A DNA stretch of 30,846 bases, taken from assembly GCA_036502295.1 (NCBI GenBank), contig DASXYU010000101.1:1-30846 (forward strand). The letters are read 5' to 3'. This DNA comes from DASXYU01 sp036502295. Its GTDB lineage: Bacteria; Actinomycetota; Actinomycetes; Mycobacteriales; Jatrophihabitantaceae. The notes under the pieces were generated by a model that was given only the letters and a program-made list of their open reading frames with translations, did no database searches and had not been told where the DNA came from. A program made the translations under genes and the position numbers. Positions 21,616-28,497 of this stretch are shown here, piece by piece (positions within the stretch are counted from its first letter, which is position 1; each line of letters begins with the position of its first letter).

Positions 21616-22044
21616 GTGCAGCTGATGCAGGGCGCTCTGGGCGTCGTCACAGATCGTCCCCTTGATGTCCCCGCGCATCTTCAGGCGGTGTCGGTTCCCG
21701 CTGCCGGCGGTCACGTCCTCTTCTGCGGCGTGATCCGCGACCACGACCACGACCGCGCGGTGCGCGAGATCGAATACCTCGCCCACCCGAGTGCGCAGGA
21801 CGTCCTGCATGAGGTCGTCGCCGACTTCGCCGCTCGTCCTGAGGTGCTCGTGGTGACCGCGAGTCATCGGGTGGGGCCGCTGGTGATCGGCGACGTCGCG
21901 CTCGTCGCCGCGATCTCGAGCGTGCACCGCGGGCCCGCCTTCGAACTCTGCGGGGAACTCGTCGACGAACTCAAGGCGCGACTGCCGATCTGGAAACGCC
22001 AGATCTTCACCGACGGCAGCGACGAGTGGGTCAACTGCCCCTGA
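21616..22044 (+). CDS. moaE: Molybdopterin synthase catalytic subunit MoaE
   Basis: The 142-residue protein shows the MoaE pattern: GHVLFCGVIRDHDHDRAVRE, EYLAHPSAQDVL, SHRVGPLVIGDVALV, then LKARLPIWKRQIFTDGSDEW at the C-terminus with the substrate-binding and catalytic lysine region. With MoaD it converts cyclic pyranopterin monophosphate to molybdopterin. MoaD is not in the window; moeA, a later step, lies 3.7 kb downstream but not in the same operon. The start is the GTG at 21616, with GGGAT close upstream; an in-frame ATG at 21625 is an alternative. It is divergent from the S53 peptidase gene. Confidence 0.93.
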   Translation: MQLMQGALGVVTDRPLDVPAHLQAVSVPAAGGHVLFCGVIRDHDHDRAVREIEYLAHPSAQDVLHEVVADFAARPEVLVVTASHRVGPLVIGDVALVAAISSVHRGPAFELCGELVDELKARLPIWKRQIFTDGSDEWVNCP

Positions 22045-22086
22045 GGCCACCGAGTAGCGGACCGACGGCCGCGTGTCGAGGCGAAT

Positions 22087-22473
22087 TCAGGCGGGCGGCT
22101 GCTCTTCAGTCGAAGACTCATCCTCTGTGGGTATCTCGATGGGTGCCTCGGCGACGGTTTCGGTGGCTGGCTCGGCCGGATCGCCGATGCCAGCGGGATC
22201 GACCACCGGCGGCTCCTCGGAGTCCACCGGCTTCTTGTCCTTGTCGAGCTGGTTCGCCAGCGTGTTCACGCCCTGCGAGATCTTGTCGCCGGCCTGGTCG
22301 AGCAGGGTGCCGGCCCGCTTCACCGCCATCTGTACGTGCGGCGAGGCCTTCTGTGCCAAGTCCTCGGCCGTGTCCTTGGCCTTCCCGACGTACGGCTCGG
22401 CCTTCTTCTCCAGGTCCTGGGCCTTGCCCAGAACCCTCGATGCGAGGTCTTTTGCCTTGTCAGCGAGCGCCAT
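22087..22473 (-). CDS. Hypothetical amphipathic helical protein (128 aa)
   Basis: The protein begins MALADKAKDLASRVLGKAQD and consists of repeated K-A-x-D-L-A-type heptad-like units to about residue 85 (KAQDLEKKAEPYVGKAKDTA, EDLAQKASPH). An acidic Pro/Glu/Thr-rich tail follows. It resembles LEA-like or MT0933/Rv0909-type antitoxin-like proteins, small charged helical proteins common in actinobacteria; the function of this one is not known. No membrane segment is seen. The ATG at 22473 is chosen because AGGAGG lies six bases upstream. It is divergent from a small conserved gene at 22535, so the 61-base gap must hold both promoters. Confidence 0.75.
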   Translation of the reverse strand: MALADKAKDLASRVLGKAQDLEKKAEPYVGKAKDTAEDLAQKASPHVQMAVKRAGTLLDQAGDKISQGVNTLANQLDKDKKPVDSEEPPVVDPAGIGDPAEPATETVAEAPIEIPTEDESSTEEQPPA

Positions 22474-22534
22474 TCCAATCCTCCTGTCGAGGGTTGACCT
22501 ACCTGTAGTCCATCCAAGCACTGACAATGGAGTT

Positions 22535-22708
22535 ATGCCCAAGGGTCCGGAGAAGTTGCGAAAAATCATCCGTCCTCCCCGGGAGGACGCCGTACCGCTA
22601 CCTGCCGTGCCCGAGAGCGAGCGCCACGGTTGGGGCGATGATCCAGCCGATGTCCGCCGTGACCGCGACTGGTATGAGAACGAACGACCGCCGCATCACG
22701 GCGACTGA
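22535..22708 (+). CDS. Small conserved hypothetical protein (57 aa)
   Basis: The product begins MPKGPEKLRKIIRPPREDAV and ends with GDDPADVRRDRDWYENERPP-HHGD. The R-R-D-R-x-W-Y/L-x-x-x-R-P-P-H-H tail is a recurrent pattern of small unnamed actinobacterial proteins, recalled rather than searched. The protein is hydrophilic and probably partly disordered. GGAG lies close to the ATG. Its TGA begins the left arm of a perfect 21-bp inverted repeat shared with mscL. Function unknown. Confidence 0.65.
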   Translation: MPKGPEKLRKIIRPPREDAVPLPAVPESERHGWGDDPADVRRDRDWYENERPPHHGD

Positions 22709-22757
22709 TCAACACGCTGGGATCGTTCAGATCTGCACGATCCCAGCGTGTTGATCA
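22706..22757. terminator. Perfect 21-bp inverted repeat between convergent genes (bidirectional terminator)
   Basis: The arms 22706-22726 and 22737-22757 are perfectly complementary around a 10-base loop. Each arm begins, on its own strand, with TGATCAACACGCTGGGATCG, whose first three bases are the stop codon of the converging gene. There is no T-tract, as is common in high-GC actinobacteria, but the 21-bp stem is very stable. It would terminate or protect transcripts from both sides. Confidence 0.85.
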
Positions 22758-23171
22758 CGGGCGATTGGGTGTCTGCGCCTTGAGCAGATCGCGAATCTCC
22801 TCGAGCAGCGCGACATCATCCGGCTTCGGATCCGGGTCGGGCTCGCCCTGAGCGATGCGCCGCGCGCGGATCGCGTTGATTTTGTTCAACGGCACGACGA
22901 TCAGGAAGTAGATCGCCGCAGCGGTGGCCAGGAAGATGATGATCGCGTTGATGATCGCCGAGATGTTGATGAACGTCGCATCGTTGTGGCTACGCAGATA
23001 GACGCCGATGCCAGCTTTACCGCCGCTTGCACCGATCGCGTTGATGATCGGTGAGACCAAGCTGTCGAGGACGGCCTTGACCAGTGCGGCGAACGCGCCA
23101 CCGATCGCGACGGCAATCGCGAGTTCGACGACGTTGCCTCGCATGATGAATTCTCTGAAGCCCTTGAGCAC
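22755..23171 (-). CDS. mscL: Large-conductance mechanosensitive channel MscL
   Basis: The 138-residue protein begins MLKGFREFIMRGNVVELAIA, the amphipathic N-terminal helix and the start of TM1 (about 15-45, GGAFAALVKAVLDSLVSPII). TM2 (about 70-95, INAIIIFLATAAAIYFLIVV) and a charged cytoplasmic helix (DVALLEEIRDLLKAQ) follow, the full MscL plan. It opens under extreme membrane tension on osmotic downshock and releases small solutes. The GTG at 23171 has AGGGGG upstream. In M. tuberculosis mscL lies near the same FmdB/cyclo-ligase/galU neighbours, as here. Confidence 0.97.
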   Translation of the reverse strand: MLKGFREFIMRGNVVELAIAVAIGGAFAALVKAVLDSLVSPIINAIGASGGKAGIGVYLRSHNDATFINISAIINAIIIFLATAAAIYFLIVVPLNKINAIRARRIAQGEPDPDPKPDDVALLEEIRDLLKAQTPNRP

Positions 23172-23267
23172 CGATGCCCCCTGAATCGATTAACCCTGGT
23201 TGATAGAGCCTGCTGTACCGGAACTGTAAGACAAAACCTGCGACGACGTGTATCACTTCGGCAGTTT

Positions 23268-23714
23268 TTAGTTCGGCGCGTGCGGTGCGGCAACCACCCG
23301 TCGTGATGCGAGCGCCGTCGCGGTGGGGAGGCCGGAGACGTCCACGGCGATGACGATCGCGGTACCCGCGCCCGTTCCGTCCTCATCCGACGACGAAGAG
23401 TTGAGCAGCGAACCGCTGGCGGGCTTGGTCGAGACGCCAAGGACGAGCACGTCGGGGAGGGAGAGACCGTCCGTGCTGCTCAGCAGGTCGACGTGATCGC
23501 CTGGCTGCAGGAACCCACGGCCGGCGCCGCCATCGGCGAGCGTGAGTGCCAGCGCAACTTCTCCGGGCGCGGGTGCCCGAGGCGGTGGCGCCGTGCGCGG
23601 TCTCGCGCCGGTGGTGAGGACGGAGACCGCGGCCAGGATCAGGCAGCCGGTCGCGGCGAACTTGCGCGGACGGCCGTCGAGGCGACGAAGCTGGGAGAGC
23701 AGGGTGGCGAACAC
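23268..23714 (-). CDS. SAF-domain protein (RcpC/CpaB-like), membrane-anchored
   Basis: The 148-residue protein has a basic N-terminus (LSQLRRLDGRPRK), one membrane segment (about 19-35, FAATGCLILAAVSVLTTG) and an outer SAF-like domain containing the R-G-F-L-Q-P-G-D-H-V-D-L-L motif (about 64-76). It ends TAIVIAVDVSGLPTATALAS, the second half seen in actinobacterial RcpC/CpaB-like proteins. CpaB proteins take part in Flp pilus assembly, but no pilus genes are nearby, so the role here is open. The GTG at 23714 lies ten bases after the FmdB-like stop and lacks a clear Shine-Dalgarno; translation may depend on the upstream gene. Confidence 0.7.
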   Translation of the reverse strand: MFATLLSQLRRLDGRPRKFAATGCLILAAVSVLTTGARPRTAPPPRAPAPGEVALALTLADGGAGRGFLQPGDHVDLLSSTDGLSLPDVLVLGVSTKPASGSLLNSSSSDEDGTGAGTAIVIAVDVSGLPTATALASRRVVAAPHAPN

Positions 23715-23724
23715 CCCACGGAGA

Positions 23725-24051
23725 CTAGGAAGCGGCGGGTGCCGCCGCAGTGCTGGGCGAGCTGGCTGTGGATGAACCCGCGCTTGTGGACGAGCTGGAT
23801 GAATCAGAACCCGGCGAGGATGTCGCCGGCGTGCTCGACGGCGCACTCGTATCCGAGGCGGACGAACTCGCCCGGCTGTCGGTGCGATAGAAGCCGGATC
23901 CCTTGAAGACGACGCCCACCGAGCCATAGACCTTGCGCACCGGGCTGCCACAGACCGGACAATCGCTGGCGGCAGGGTCGGTGAATGACTGCACGAGTTC
24001 GAACTGGCTTCCGCACTCGGAGTTGGTACACGCGTACTGGTACGTGGGCAT
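23725..24051 (-). CDS. FmdB-family zinc-ribbon protein with Ser-rich tail (Rv0991c-like)
   Basis: The 108-residue protein has an N-terminal zinc ribbon: MPTYQYACTNSECGSQFELV, then a second pair in SDCPVCGSPVRKVYGSVGVV. V-F-K-G-S-G-F-Y-R-T-D closes the FmdB domain near 60. The remaining 48 residues are almost only Ser, Thr, Ala, Pro and Asp, clearly disordered. This is the plan of M. tuberculosis Rv0991c, a Ser-rich FmdB protein reported as a redox-regulated chaperone, with the same neighbours. The orthology is by position and architecture. AGGAGG lies ten bases before the ATG, somewhat far. Confidence 0.88.
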   Translation of the reverse strand: MPTYQYACTNSECGSQFELVQSFTDPAASDCPVCGSPVRKVYGSVGVVFKGSGFYRTDSRASSSASDTSAPSSTPATSSPGSDSSSSSTSAGSSTASSPSTAAAPAAS

Positions 24052-24119
24052 TGCGGTCGATCCTCCTGCTGGCACTCGCGTCAGCTGACTGCTAGTTCCA
24101 ACTATGGTCGCTGATGCCG

Positions 24120-24704
24120 CTATTCCCCGTCCAACCGGGTCAGGGTTCGCCATCCGGAGGGCGTGACGACCACGGTCACCGGGCGATCCCAGGCGTCGCG
24201 GGGGAGGACGGAGACGAGCTCGTCCTCATAAAGCAGTGCGATCACGTCGCGCCCCTGCGGGAGCCGCGCCAGCGCGCGATCGTAGGAGCCGCCGCCGCGC
24301 CCCAGTCGGGTGCCGTCCTCGGCGACTGCCAGCGCCGGCACCAGCGCCACATCGACGGTGGCGATCGCGCTGGGAGTGAGGGTGGGCGTCGCGTCCTCCG
24401 AACCCCAGAGGCGCCAGTCGAGGTCGAGGTCGTCGAGAAGGACGGGAACGAGGACGGTCGTCCCGAGCGCGACGAGGTCGTCGAGGAGTTCCACCGAACC
24501 CGGCTCGGTACGCAACGGCACGTAGGCAGCAACCCGGTTCGGCAGTGCCTGCCGCCAGCGATCGAGGAGGACGGCACGAATCGCGGTCCGCGCCTGCTCG
24601 ATGCTCTCGGCGGAGCGAGTGCGCCGTGCCGAGGTGAAGTCGGCGCGAAGCGCAGCTTTGCCTTCGGCGTGATCTTCATCGTTCGGGTGTCCAACGCCGT
24701 CCAC
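24120..24704 (-). CDS. 5-formyltetrahydrofolate cyclo-ligase
   Basis: The 194-residue protein begins in the GTG-started MDGVGHPNDEDHAEGKAALR segment. LRADFTSARRTRS holds the K/R-x-x-x-R start of the fold, and the ATP/folate motif is in DGTRLGRGGGSYDRALARLP (the G-x-R-L-G-x-G-x-G-x-Y-D signature). It converts 5-formyl-THF with ATP to 5,10-methenyl-THF, recycling folinic acid. The GTG at 24704 lies seven bases after CAAACT, so the mRNA may be leaderless; no Shine-Dalgarno is seen. It is divergent from galU, with 18 bases between the two starts. The FmdB-like gene follows 68 bases downstream. Confidence 0.92.
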   Translation of the reverse strand: MDGVGHPNDEDHAEGKAALRADFTSARRTRSAESIEQARTAIRAVLLDRWRQALPNRVAAYVPLRTEPGSVELLDDLVALGTTVLVPVLLDDLDLDWRLWGSEDATPTLTPSAIATVDVALVPALAVAEDGTRLGRGGGSYDRALARLPQGRDVIALLYEDELVSVLPRDAWDRPVTVVVTPSGWRTLTRLDGE

Positions 24705-24705
24705 G

Positions 24706-24717
24706 CTAGATAGTTTG
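24706..24717 (-). promoter_or_regulatory. Shared CAAACTATCTAG element in the divergent cyclo-ligase/galU promoter
   Basis: The 12-mer CAAACTATCTAG on the minus strand ends one base before the cyclo-ligase GTG and is identical to the element upstream of the ECF sigma gene. On the plus strand the overlapping TAGTTT (24711-24716) lies six bases before the galU ATG. Two overlapping -10 boxes would make both transcripts leaderless and mutually exclusive. The -35 boxes are weak. Confidence 0.4.
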
Positions 24718-24722
24718 GGGCA

Positions 24723-25628
24723 ATGACACCCCCGCCGAACAGCTCCAAGCCGGTGACCCGCGCCCTCATTCCCGCGGCGGGACGGGGTACGCGCATGCTG
24801 CCGTTCAGCAAGGCCGTGCCGAAGGAGCTCGCCCCGATCGTCACCACGCCCTCGCTGGAGTACGTGGTCGCCGAGGCCGCCGCGCACGGCATCAGCGACG
24901 TCCTCGTGGTGAGCGGGCCGGGCAAAGAAGCCATCAGCGAGTACTTCGTCGCCAACCCCGACCTCGAGTCCGCGCTTGAGGCGAAGGGCGACAAGGAGAC
25001 CCTCGAGCTCGTGCACCGTGCCGCGAGCTTGGCACGCATCCACCACGTCTTGCAGTCGAGGCCCCGCGGTCTCGGCGACGCGATCGCGCATGGCGAGCAC
25101 TTCGCCGGCGGCTCACCGCTCGCCGTCCTGCTGCCGGACGACGTCATCGATGACCGCGATTCGCTGCTCGGCCCGATGCTGGATGTCTACACCGAGCACG
25201 GCGGCATCGTCCTCGGCCTCATCGACGTGCCGCGCGAGGAGATCAGCCGTTACGGCTGCGCGGCGCCGGCACCGGGCGCCGACCCGACAGCCGAGGTCGT
25301 GCGGATCGTCGAGCTCGTCGAGAAGCCCAAGGCGGAGCAGGCGCCGAGCACCCTGGCGATCATCGGCCGCTACATACTTCCCCCGGAGATCTTCGCCGAA
25401 CTCGCCGCCACAGAGCCCGGTGCGGGCGGCGAAATCCAGATCACCGACGCGATGCGTTCGCTCGGCGCGAAGGGCGTGCCGATCCACGGTGTCGTCTTCC
25501 AAGGGCGTCGTTATGACACCGGCAATCGCCTGGAATACGTGAAGGCAGTCGTCCAGCTTGCGACGCGACACCCTGAGATTGGTGCCGATTTCACGGCCTG
25601 GCTGCGGGAGTATGTCCCGAACAGCTAG
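24723..25628 (+). CDS. galU: UTP-glucose-1-phosphate uridylyltransferase GalU
   Basis: The 301-residue nucleotidyltransferase has ALIPAAGRGTRMLPFSKAVP near 14-33 (the G-x-G-T-R nucleotide loop and catalytic lysine region) and VLLPDDVIDD near 134. EVVRIVELVEKPK, IIGRYILPPEIF and YDTGNRLEYVKA follow, all GalU signatures. It makes UDP-glucose from UTP and glucose-1-phosphate. UDP-glucose feeds wall glycans and trehalose and would be the donor for the cellulose-synthase-like enzyme in this window. The ATG at 24723 has only GGGG close upstream and may be leaderless. It is followed by moeA, a rimJ-like gene and a sepX-like gene, the usual actinobacterial order. Confidence 0.96.
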   Translation: MTPPPNSSKPVTRALIPAAGRGTRMLPFSKAVPKELAPIVTTPSLEYVVAEAAAHGISDVLVVSGPGKEAISEYFVANPDLESALEAKGDKETLELVHRAASLARIHHVLQSRPRGLGDAIAHGEHFAGGSPLAVLLPDDVIDDRDSLLGPMLDVYTEHGGIVLGLIDVPREEISRYGCAAPAPGADPTAEVVRIVELVEKPKAEQAPSTLAIIGRYILPPEIFAELAATEPGAGGEIQITDAMRSLGAKGVPIHGVVFQGRRYDTGNRLEYVKAVVQLATRHPEIGADFTAWLREYVPNS

Positions 25629-25705
25629 TTAGTACGCCGGCGTTGCCCTTCGACGGGTCAGGAACCGCCGTCGAAACCCGGCGCAGCCGAAAGGACGATC
25701 AGTTC

Positions 25706-26956
25706 GTGGCCGAACCGCAGGCGCCAGCCCGACTGCGCACTGTTGCCGAACAACTGTCGGTGGTCCTGGAGGGAATCGGGTCACTCGACCCGATCGAGGT
25801 CGCGCTGCTCGACGCGCAAGGACTGATGCTCGCCGAGAACGTCACCAGCGAAGTGGCGCTTCCGGGCTTCGACAACTCCGGAATGGACGGTTACGCCGTG
25901 CGGGCCGTCGACCTGCGCGATGCGAGCCCGGTGAACCCGGTGGTCCTTCCGGTGGTGGGGGATGTGGCCGCCGGTGCGAAATCGCGTTCCGGCATGGGCC
26001 CGGGGCTGTCGATGCGGATCATGACCGGCGCTCCATTGCCCGCCGGCGCTGATGCCGTCGTCCCGCTGGAAGACACCGACCACGGCGTCGCGCGGGTGAC
26101 GATCACCCGTCCGGTGAACAGCGGCGAGTTCATCCGCCGCGCGGGCGAGGACCTCGCCGCCGGCGCACCCGCGCTCACCGCAGGCGCTGCCCTCGGTCCG
26201 CAGCAGGTAGCACTGCTCGCCGCGATCGGACGTGACCGCGTACTGATCCGTCCGCGTCCTCGCGTGCTGGTGATCTCGACGGGAAGCGAGCTCATCGAGG
26301 TCGGGCGCAGGCCGAACTTCGGTGAGGTCACCGACGCCAACGGTTACCTGCTCGCTTCGGCGGCGCGCGATGCGGGCGCGGACGCGCGCCGGGTCGGCAT
26401 CGTGCCTGACGACCATTCGCAACTGCTCGACCTGCTCGAGAGCCAGCTGTTGCGCGCCGACATCCTCATCACCACCGGCGGGGTGAGCGTCGGCGCCTTC
26501 GACGTGGTGAAGCAGGCGCTCTCCGAACTCGGGTCGGTGGAGTTCGTCAACGTCGCGATGCAGCCCGGCAAGCCCCAGGGCTTCGGCCACCTCGGCAACC
26601 GGGTTCCCATCTTCTGTCTGCCGGGCAATCCGGTGAGCGCGCTGGTGTCGTTCGAGGCATTCGTGCGTCCCGCCATCCGCAAGCTGCTAGGTAAGCGGTC
26701 GCTGCAGCGCGCGACGGTGCAGGCGGTGGCGTTGGAGACGATCGAGAGCCGCCGCGGAATCCGTCAGTTCCGCCGGGGGGTGCTGCATCGCGAGGCTGGT
26801 GGTGGGTACAGCGTGTCACTCGTCGGGGGACCCGGCTCGCACCTCATCGCCGCGATGGCGGCGGCGAACTGCCTCGTTGTCATCGAGGAGGACATCGCCG
26901 AGGTCGTCGCCGGTTCACGCGTCTCGGTCGTCCCGCTGCTGCTCGCCAACCGCTGA
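25706..26956 (+). CDS. moeA: Molybdopterin molybdenumtransferase MoeA
   Basis: The 416-residue protein shows MoeA landmarks in order: PGFDNSGMDGYAVRAVDL near 65, GAPLPAGADAVVPLEDTD near 118, VLVISTGSELIEVG near 192, DANGYLL, DILITTGGVSVGAFDVV near 255, QPGKPQGFG and FCLPGNPVSALVSFEAFVRP. It inserts molybdate into adenylylated molybdopterin to give the active cofactor. The GTG at 25706 is chosen because the family starts shortly before L-x-x-V-x-E-Q-L; a TTG at 25643 would add 21 residues. It lies 77 bases after galU. With moaE in the window it implies molybdoenzymes in the cell, though none is encoded here. Confidence 0.95.
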   Translation: MAEPQAPARLRTVAEQLSVVLEGIGSLDPIEVALLDAQGLMLAENVTSEVALPGFDNSGMDGYAVRAVDLRDASPVNPVVLPVVGDVAAGAKSRSGMGPGLSMRIMTGAPLPAGADAVVPLEDTDHGVARVTITRPVNSGEFIRRAGEDLAAGAPALTAGAALGPQQVALLAAIGRDRVLIRPRPRVLVISTGSELIEVGRRPNFGEVTDANGYLLASAARDAGADARRVGIVPDDHSQLLDLLESQLLRADILITTGGVSVGAFDVVKQALSELGSVEFVNVAMQPGKPQGFGHLGNRVPIFCLPGNPVSALVSFEAFVRPAIRKLLGKRSLQRATVQAVALETIESRRGIRQFRRGVLHREAGGGYSVSLVGGPGSHLIAAMAAANCLVVIEEDIAEVVAGSRVSVVPLLLANR

Positions 26957-26965
26957 TAGCCGCGG

Positions 26966-27586
26966 ATGACCCAATCGCATCCCGGGTGGCCCGCAGAACT
27001 CTCCGCGGGGCCGGTGCTGCTTCGTCCTCCGAAACTGCGGGACGCGCGGATGTGGAGCGAGGTGCGGCTGCGCAACGAACAGTGGCTCACACCCTGGGAG
27101 CCCACGTCGCGGGAGAACTGGCGCGACCGGCACAGCCAGTCCGCGTGGCCGCCGATCTGTTCGGCGCTGCGCCGTGCAGGACGGGCCGGGACGATGCTGC
27201 CGTTCGTCATCACGTACGGCGGGCGGCTCGTCGGTCAGATCAACGTCTCCAACGTCACGTGGGGTGCATTGCGCGGGTGCACCGTCGGGTACTGGATCGA
27301 CGGCGCCGTGGCGGGACGCGGGGTCATGCCCACCTCGTTGGCGCTCGTGATTGACCACCTGCTCGGTGCCGTCGGGCTACACCGCGTAGAGGTCGACATA
27401 CGTCCCGAGAACGCGTCGAGTCTGCGCGTGGTGGAGAAGCTCGGGCTGCGCCGTGAGGGGTACTACGAGCGGTTCCTCGACATCGACGGCGGTTGGCGCG
27501 ATCACGTCGCATTCGCGGTGACGAGCGATGAGGTCGCGCAGGCCTCGATGCTCTCGCGCCTGCCGGTCCTGCCTCGGCTGGGTTAA
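26966..27586 (+). CDS. GNAT-family N-acetyltransferase (RimJ-like)
   Basis: The 206-residue protein has the RimJ/RimL-type GNAT plan: VLLRPPKLRDARMWSEVRLR near the start, GRLVGQINVSNVTW (strand 4), GYWIDGAVAGRGVMPTSLAL (acetyl-CoA pyrophosphate loop, G-R-G), and RVEVDIRPENASSLRVVEKL followed by GLRREGYYERFLDIDG. It would acetylate protein N-terminal amines or another small amine from acetyl-CoA; the target is unknown. The ATG at 26966 lies nine bases after the moeA stop without a strong ribosome site. A long inverted repeat follows the stop directly, so the galU-moeA-rimJ unit probably ends here. Confidence 0.9.
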   Translation: MTQSHPGWPAELSAGPVLLRPPKLRDARMWSEVRLRNEQWLTPWEPTSRENWRDRHSQSAWPPICSALRRAGRAGTMLPFVITYGGRLVGQINVSNVTWGALRGCTVGYWIDGAVAGRGVMPTSLALVIDHLLGAVGLHRVEVDIRPENASSLRVVEKLGLRREGYYERFLDIDGGWRDHVAFAVTSDEVAQASMLSRLPVLPRLG

Positions 27587-27652
27587 GTCGGGTGACGTGC
27601 GCCTGCTCCGGGCGGTCAGGCTTGATCCCTGCGCATGCGCACGTCACCCGAC
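27587..27652 (+). terminator. 16-bp inverted repeat after the rimJ-like gene
   Basis: GTCGGGTGACGTGCGC (27587-27602) and its exact complement at 27637-27652 flank a 34-base loop. The left arm starts at the base after the TAA of the acetyltransferase gene. There is no T-tract. A small palindrome, GCGCATGCGC, overlaps the right arm. A terminator or an mRNA 3'-end stabiliser is likely. Confidence 0.7.
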
Positions 27653-27734
27653 ACGCCGCGCGCGGTCACCGTGATCCTGCTTTCAGCTAACTAGCCTAAG
27701 CACATCGTGTTACGGATGTGACTGGAGGTGCGTG

Positions 27735-28490
27735 GTGCTCTCGCCGATGATGACGGTCGTGGTGCTCGGCGTCCTCTGGCTCATCGTCGTGGTGCCGATG
27801 GTGTTGCGCCGCAGCGACGAGCGCCGCCGCGATCGTTCGATCGTCGGCTTCGGCCAGGCGATGCGCGTTCTGGGACGCCGGACCTCTGTCGACGTCTTCG
27901 TCCCCGGTCGTGCTCGCGCCGCGATGGCCGCCAGCGCCGATTCGGCGGTCACCGAGCGCATCGACTACGCGGACGTGACCCCTGCGCCCCGCGGCGCGAC
28001 GCCGAACGTGGCGCCGAACGTGGCGCCGCGCCGTCCTGAACTTTCCGAGTTCACCGCCGAGGAGGCGCTGATGAACCACACCGACCGGGCCGAGATCTCG
28101 GCCGCACGGTTCGCCATGATGCGTCGGCGCCGCCGCGCCCTCGGCAGCCTCATCATCGGCGCCCTCGGCTTCACGGCCGCCGCCGTGCTCTTCGGCGGCG
28201 TGTTGTGGGCGCCGTCGGGACTCTTCCTCGCCGGAGTCGGCGCCTACCTCTTCTTCCTGCGCCACCTCGCGTTGAAGGACCAGGCCCGCCGTCTCGGCGA
28301 CAGCCTTGCCGGACTCAGCGACGACGTCGGCTACGAGGCGACGGACGAGGTGCGGTTCGCGCCGATTCCCGAGTCGGTCGTGCGGATCGACGACGACGAC
28401 CTCGAGCTGCAGAACATGGACACGATCGACCTCACGGGCATCTACAGCGAGGAACTCGTCGAGCAGACCGCGCAGCGCCGCGCGTCCTAA
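27735..28490 (+). CDS. sepX: SepX/GlpR-like divisome membrane protein
   Basis: The 251-residue protein has an N-terminal membrane helix (about 6-24, TVVVLGVLWLIVVVPMVLRR) and a basic cytosolic stretch of about 110 residues. A hairpin of two membrane segments (about 135-180, GSLIIGALGFTAAAVLFGGV and GLFLAGVGAYLFFL) precedes an acidic C-terminus. The topology and the position after galU-moeA-rimJ match the actinobacterial SepX/GLPR protein (Rv0996 position in M. tuberculosis), which interacts with the division machinery. Start: GTG at 27735, six bases after GGAGG; the GTG at 27732 and ATG at 27747 are alternatives. The assignment rests on context and topology. Confidence 0.75.
   Translation: MLSPMMTVVVLGVLWLIVVVPMVLRRSDERRRDRSIVGFGQAMRVLGRRTSVDVFVPGRARAAMAASADSAVTERIDYADVTPAPRGATPNVAPNVAPRRPELSEFTAEEALMNHTDRAEISAARFAMMRRRRRALGSLIIGALGFTAAAVLFGGVLWAPSGLFLAGVGAYLFFLRHLALKDQARRLGDSLAGLSDDVGYEATDEVRFAPIPESVVRIDDDDLELQNMDTIDLTGIYSEELVEQTAQRRAS
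28001..28024 (+). repeat. 12-bp tandem repeat inside the sepX-like gene
   Basis: Two exact copies of GCCGAACGTGGC, followed by GCCG, encode N-V-A-P-N-V-A-P in the cytosolic linker. It preserves the frame and may vary in copy number between strains. Confidence 0.75.
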
Positions 28491-28497
28491 CCGGGTC

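Noticed and set aside
19757..21625. A 622-residue plus-strand frame opposite the S53 peptidase gene
   Set aside because: The opposing frame has complete peptidase motifs, while this one has no recognisable motif and an Arg/Gly/Val-rich composition.
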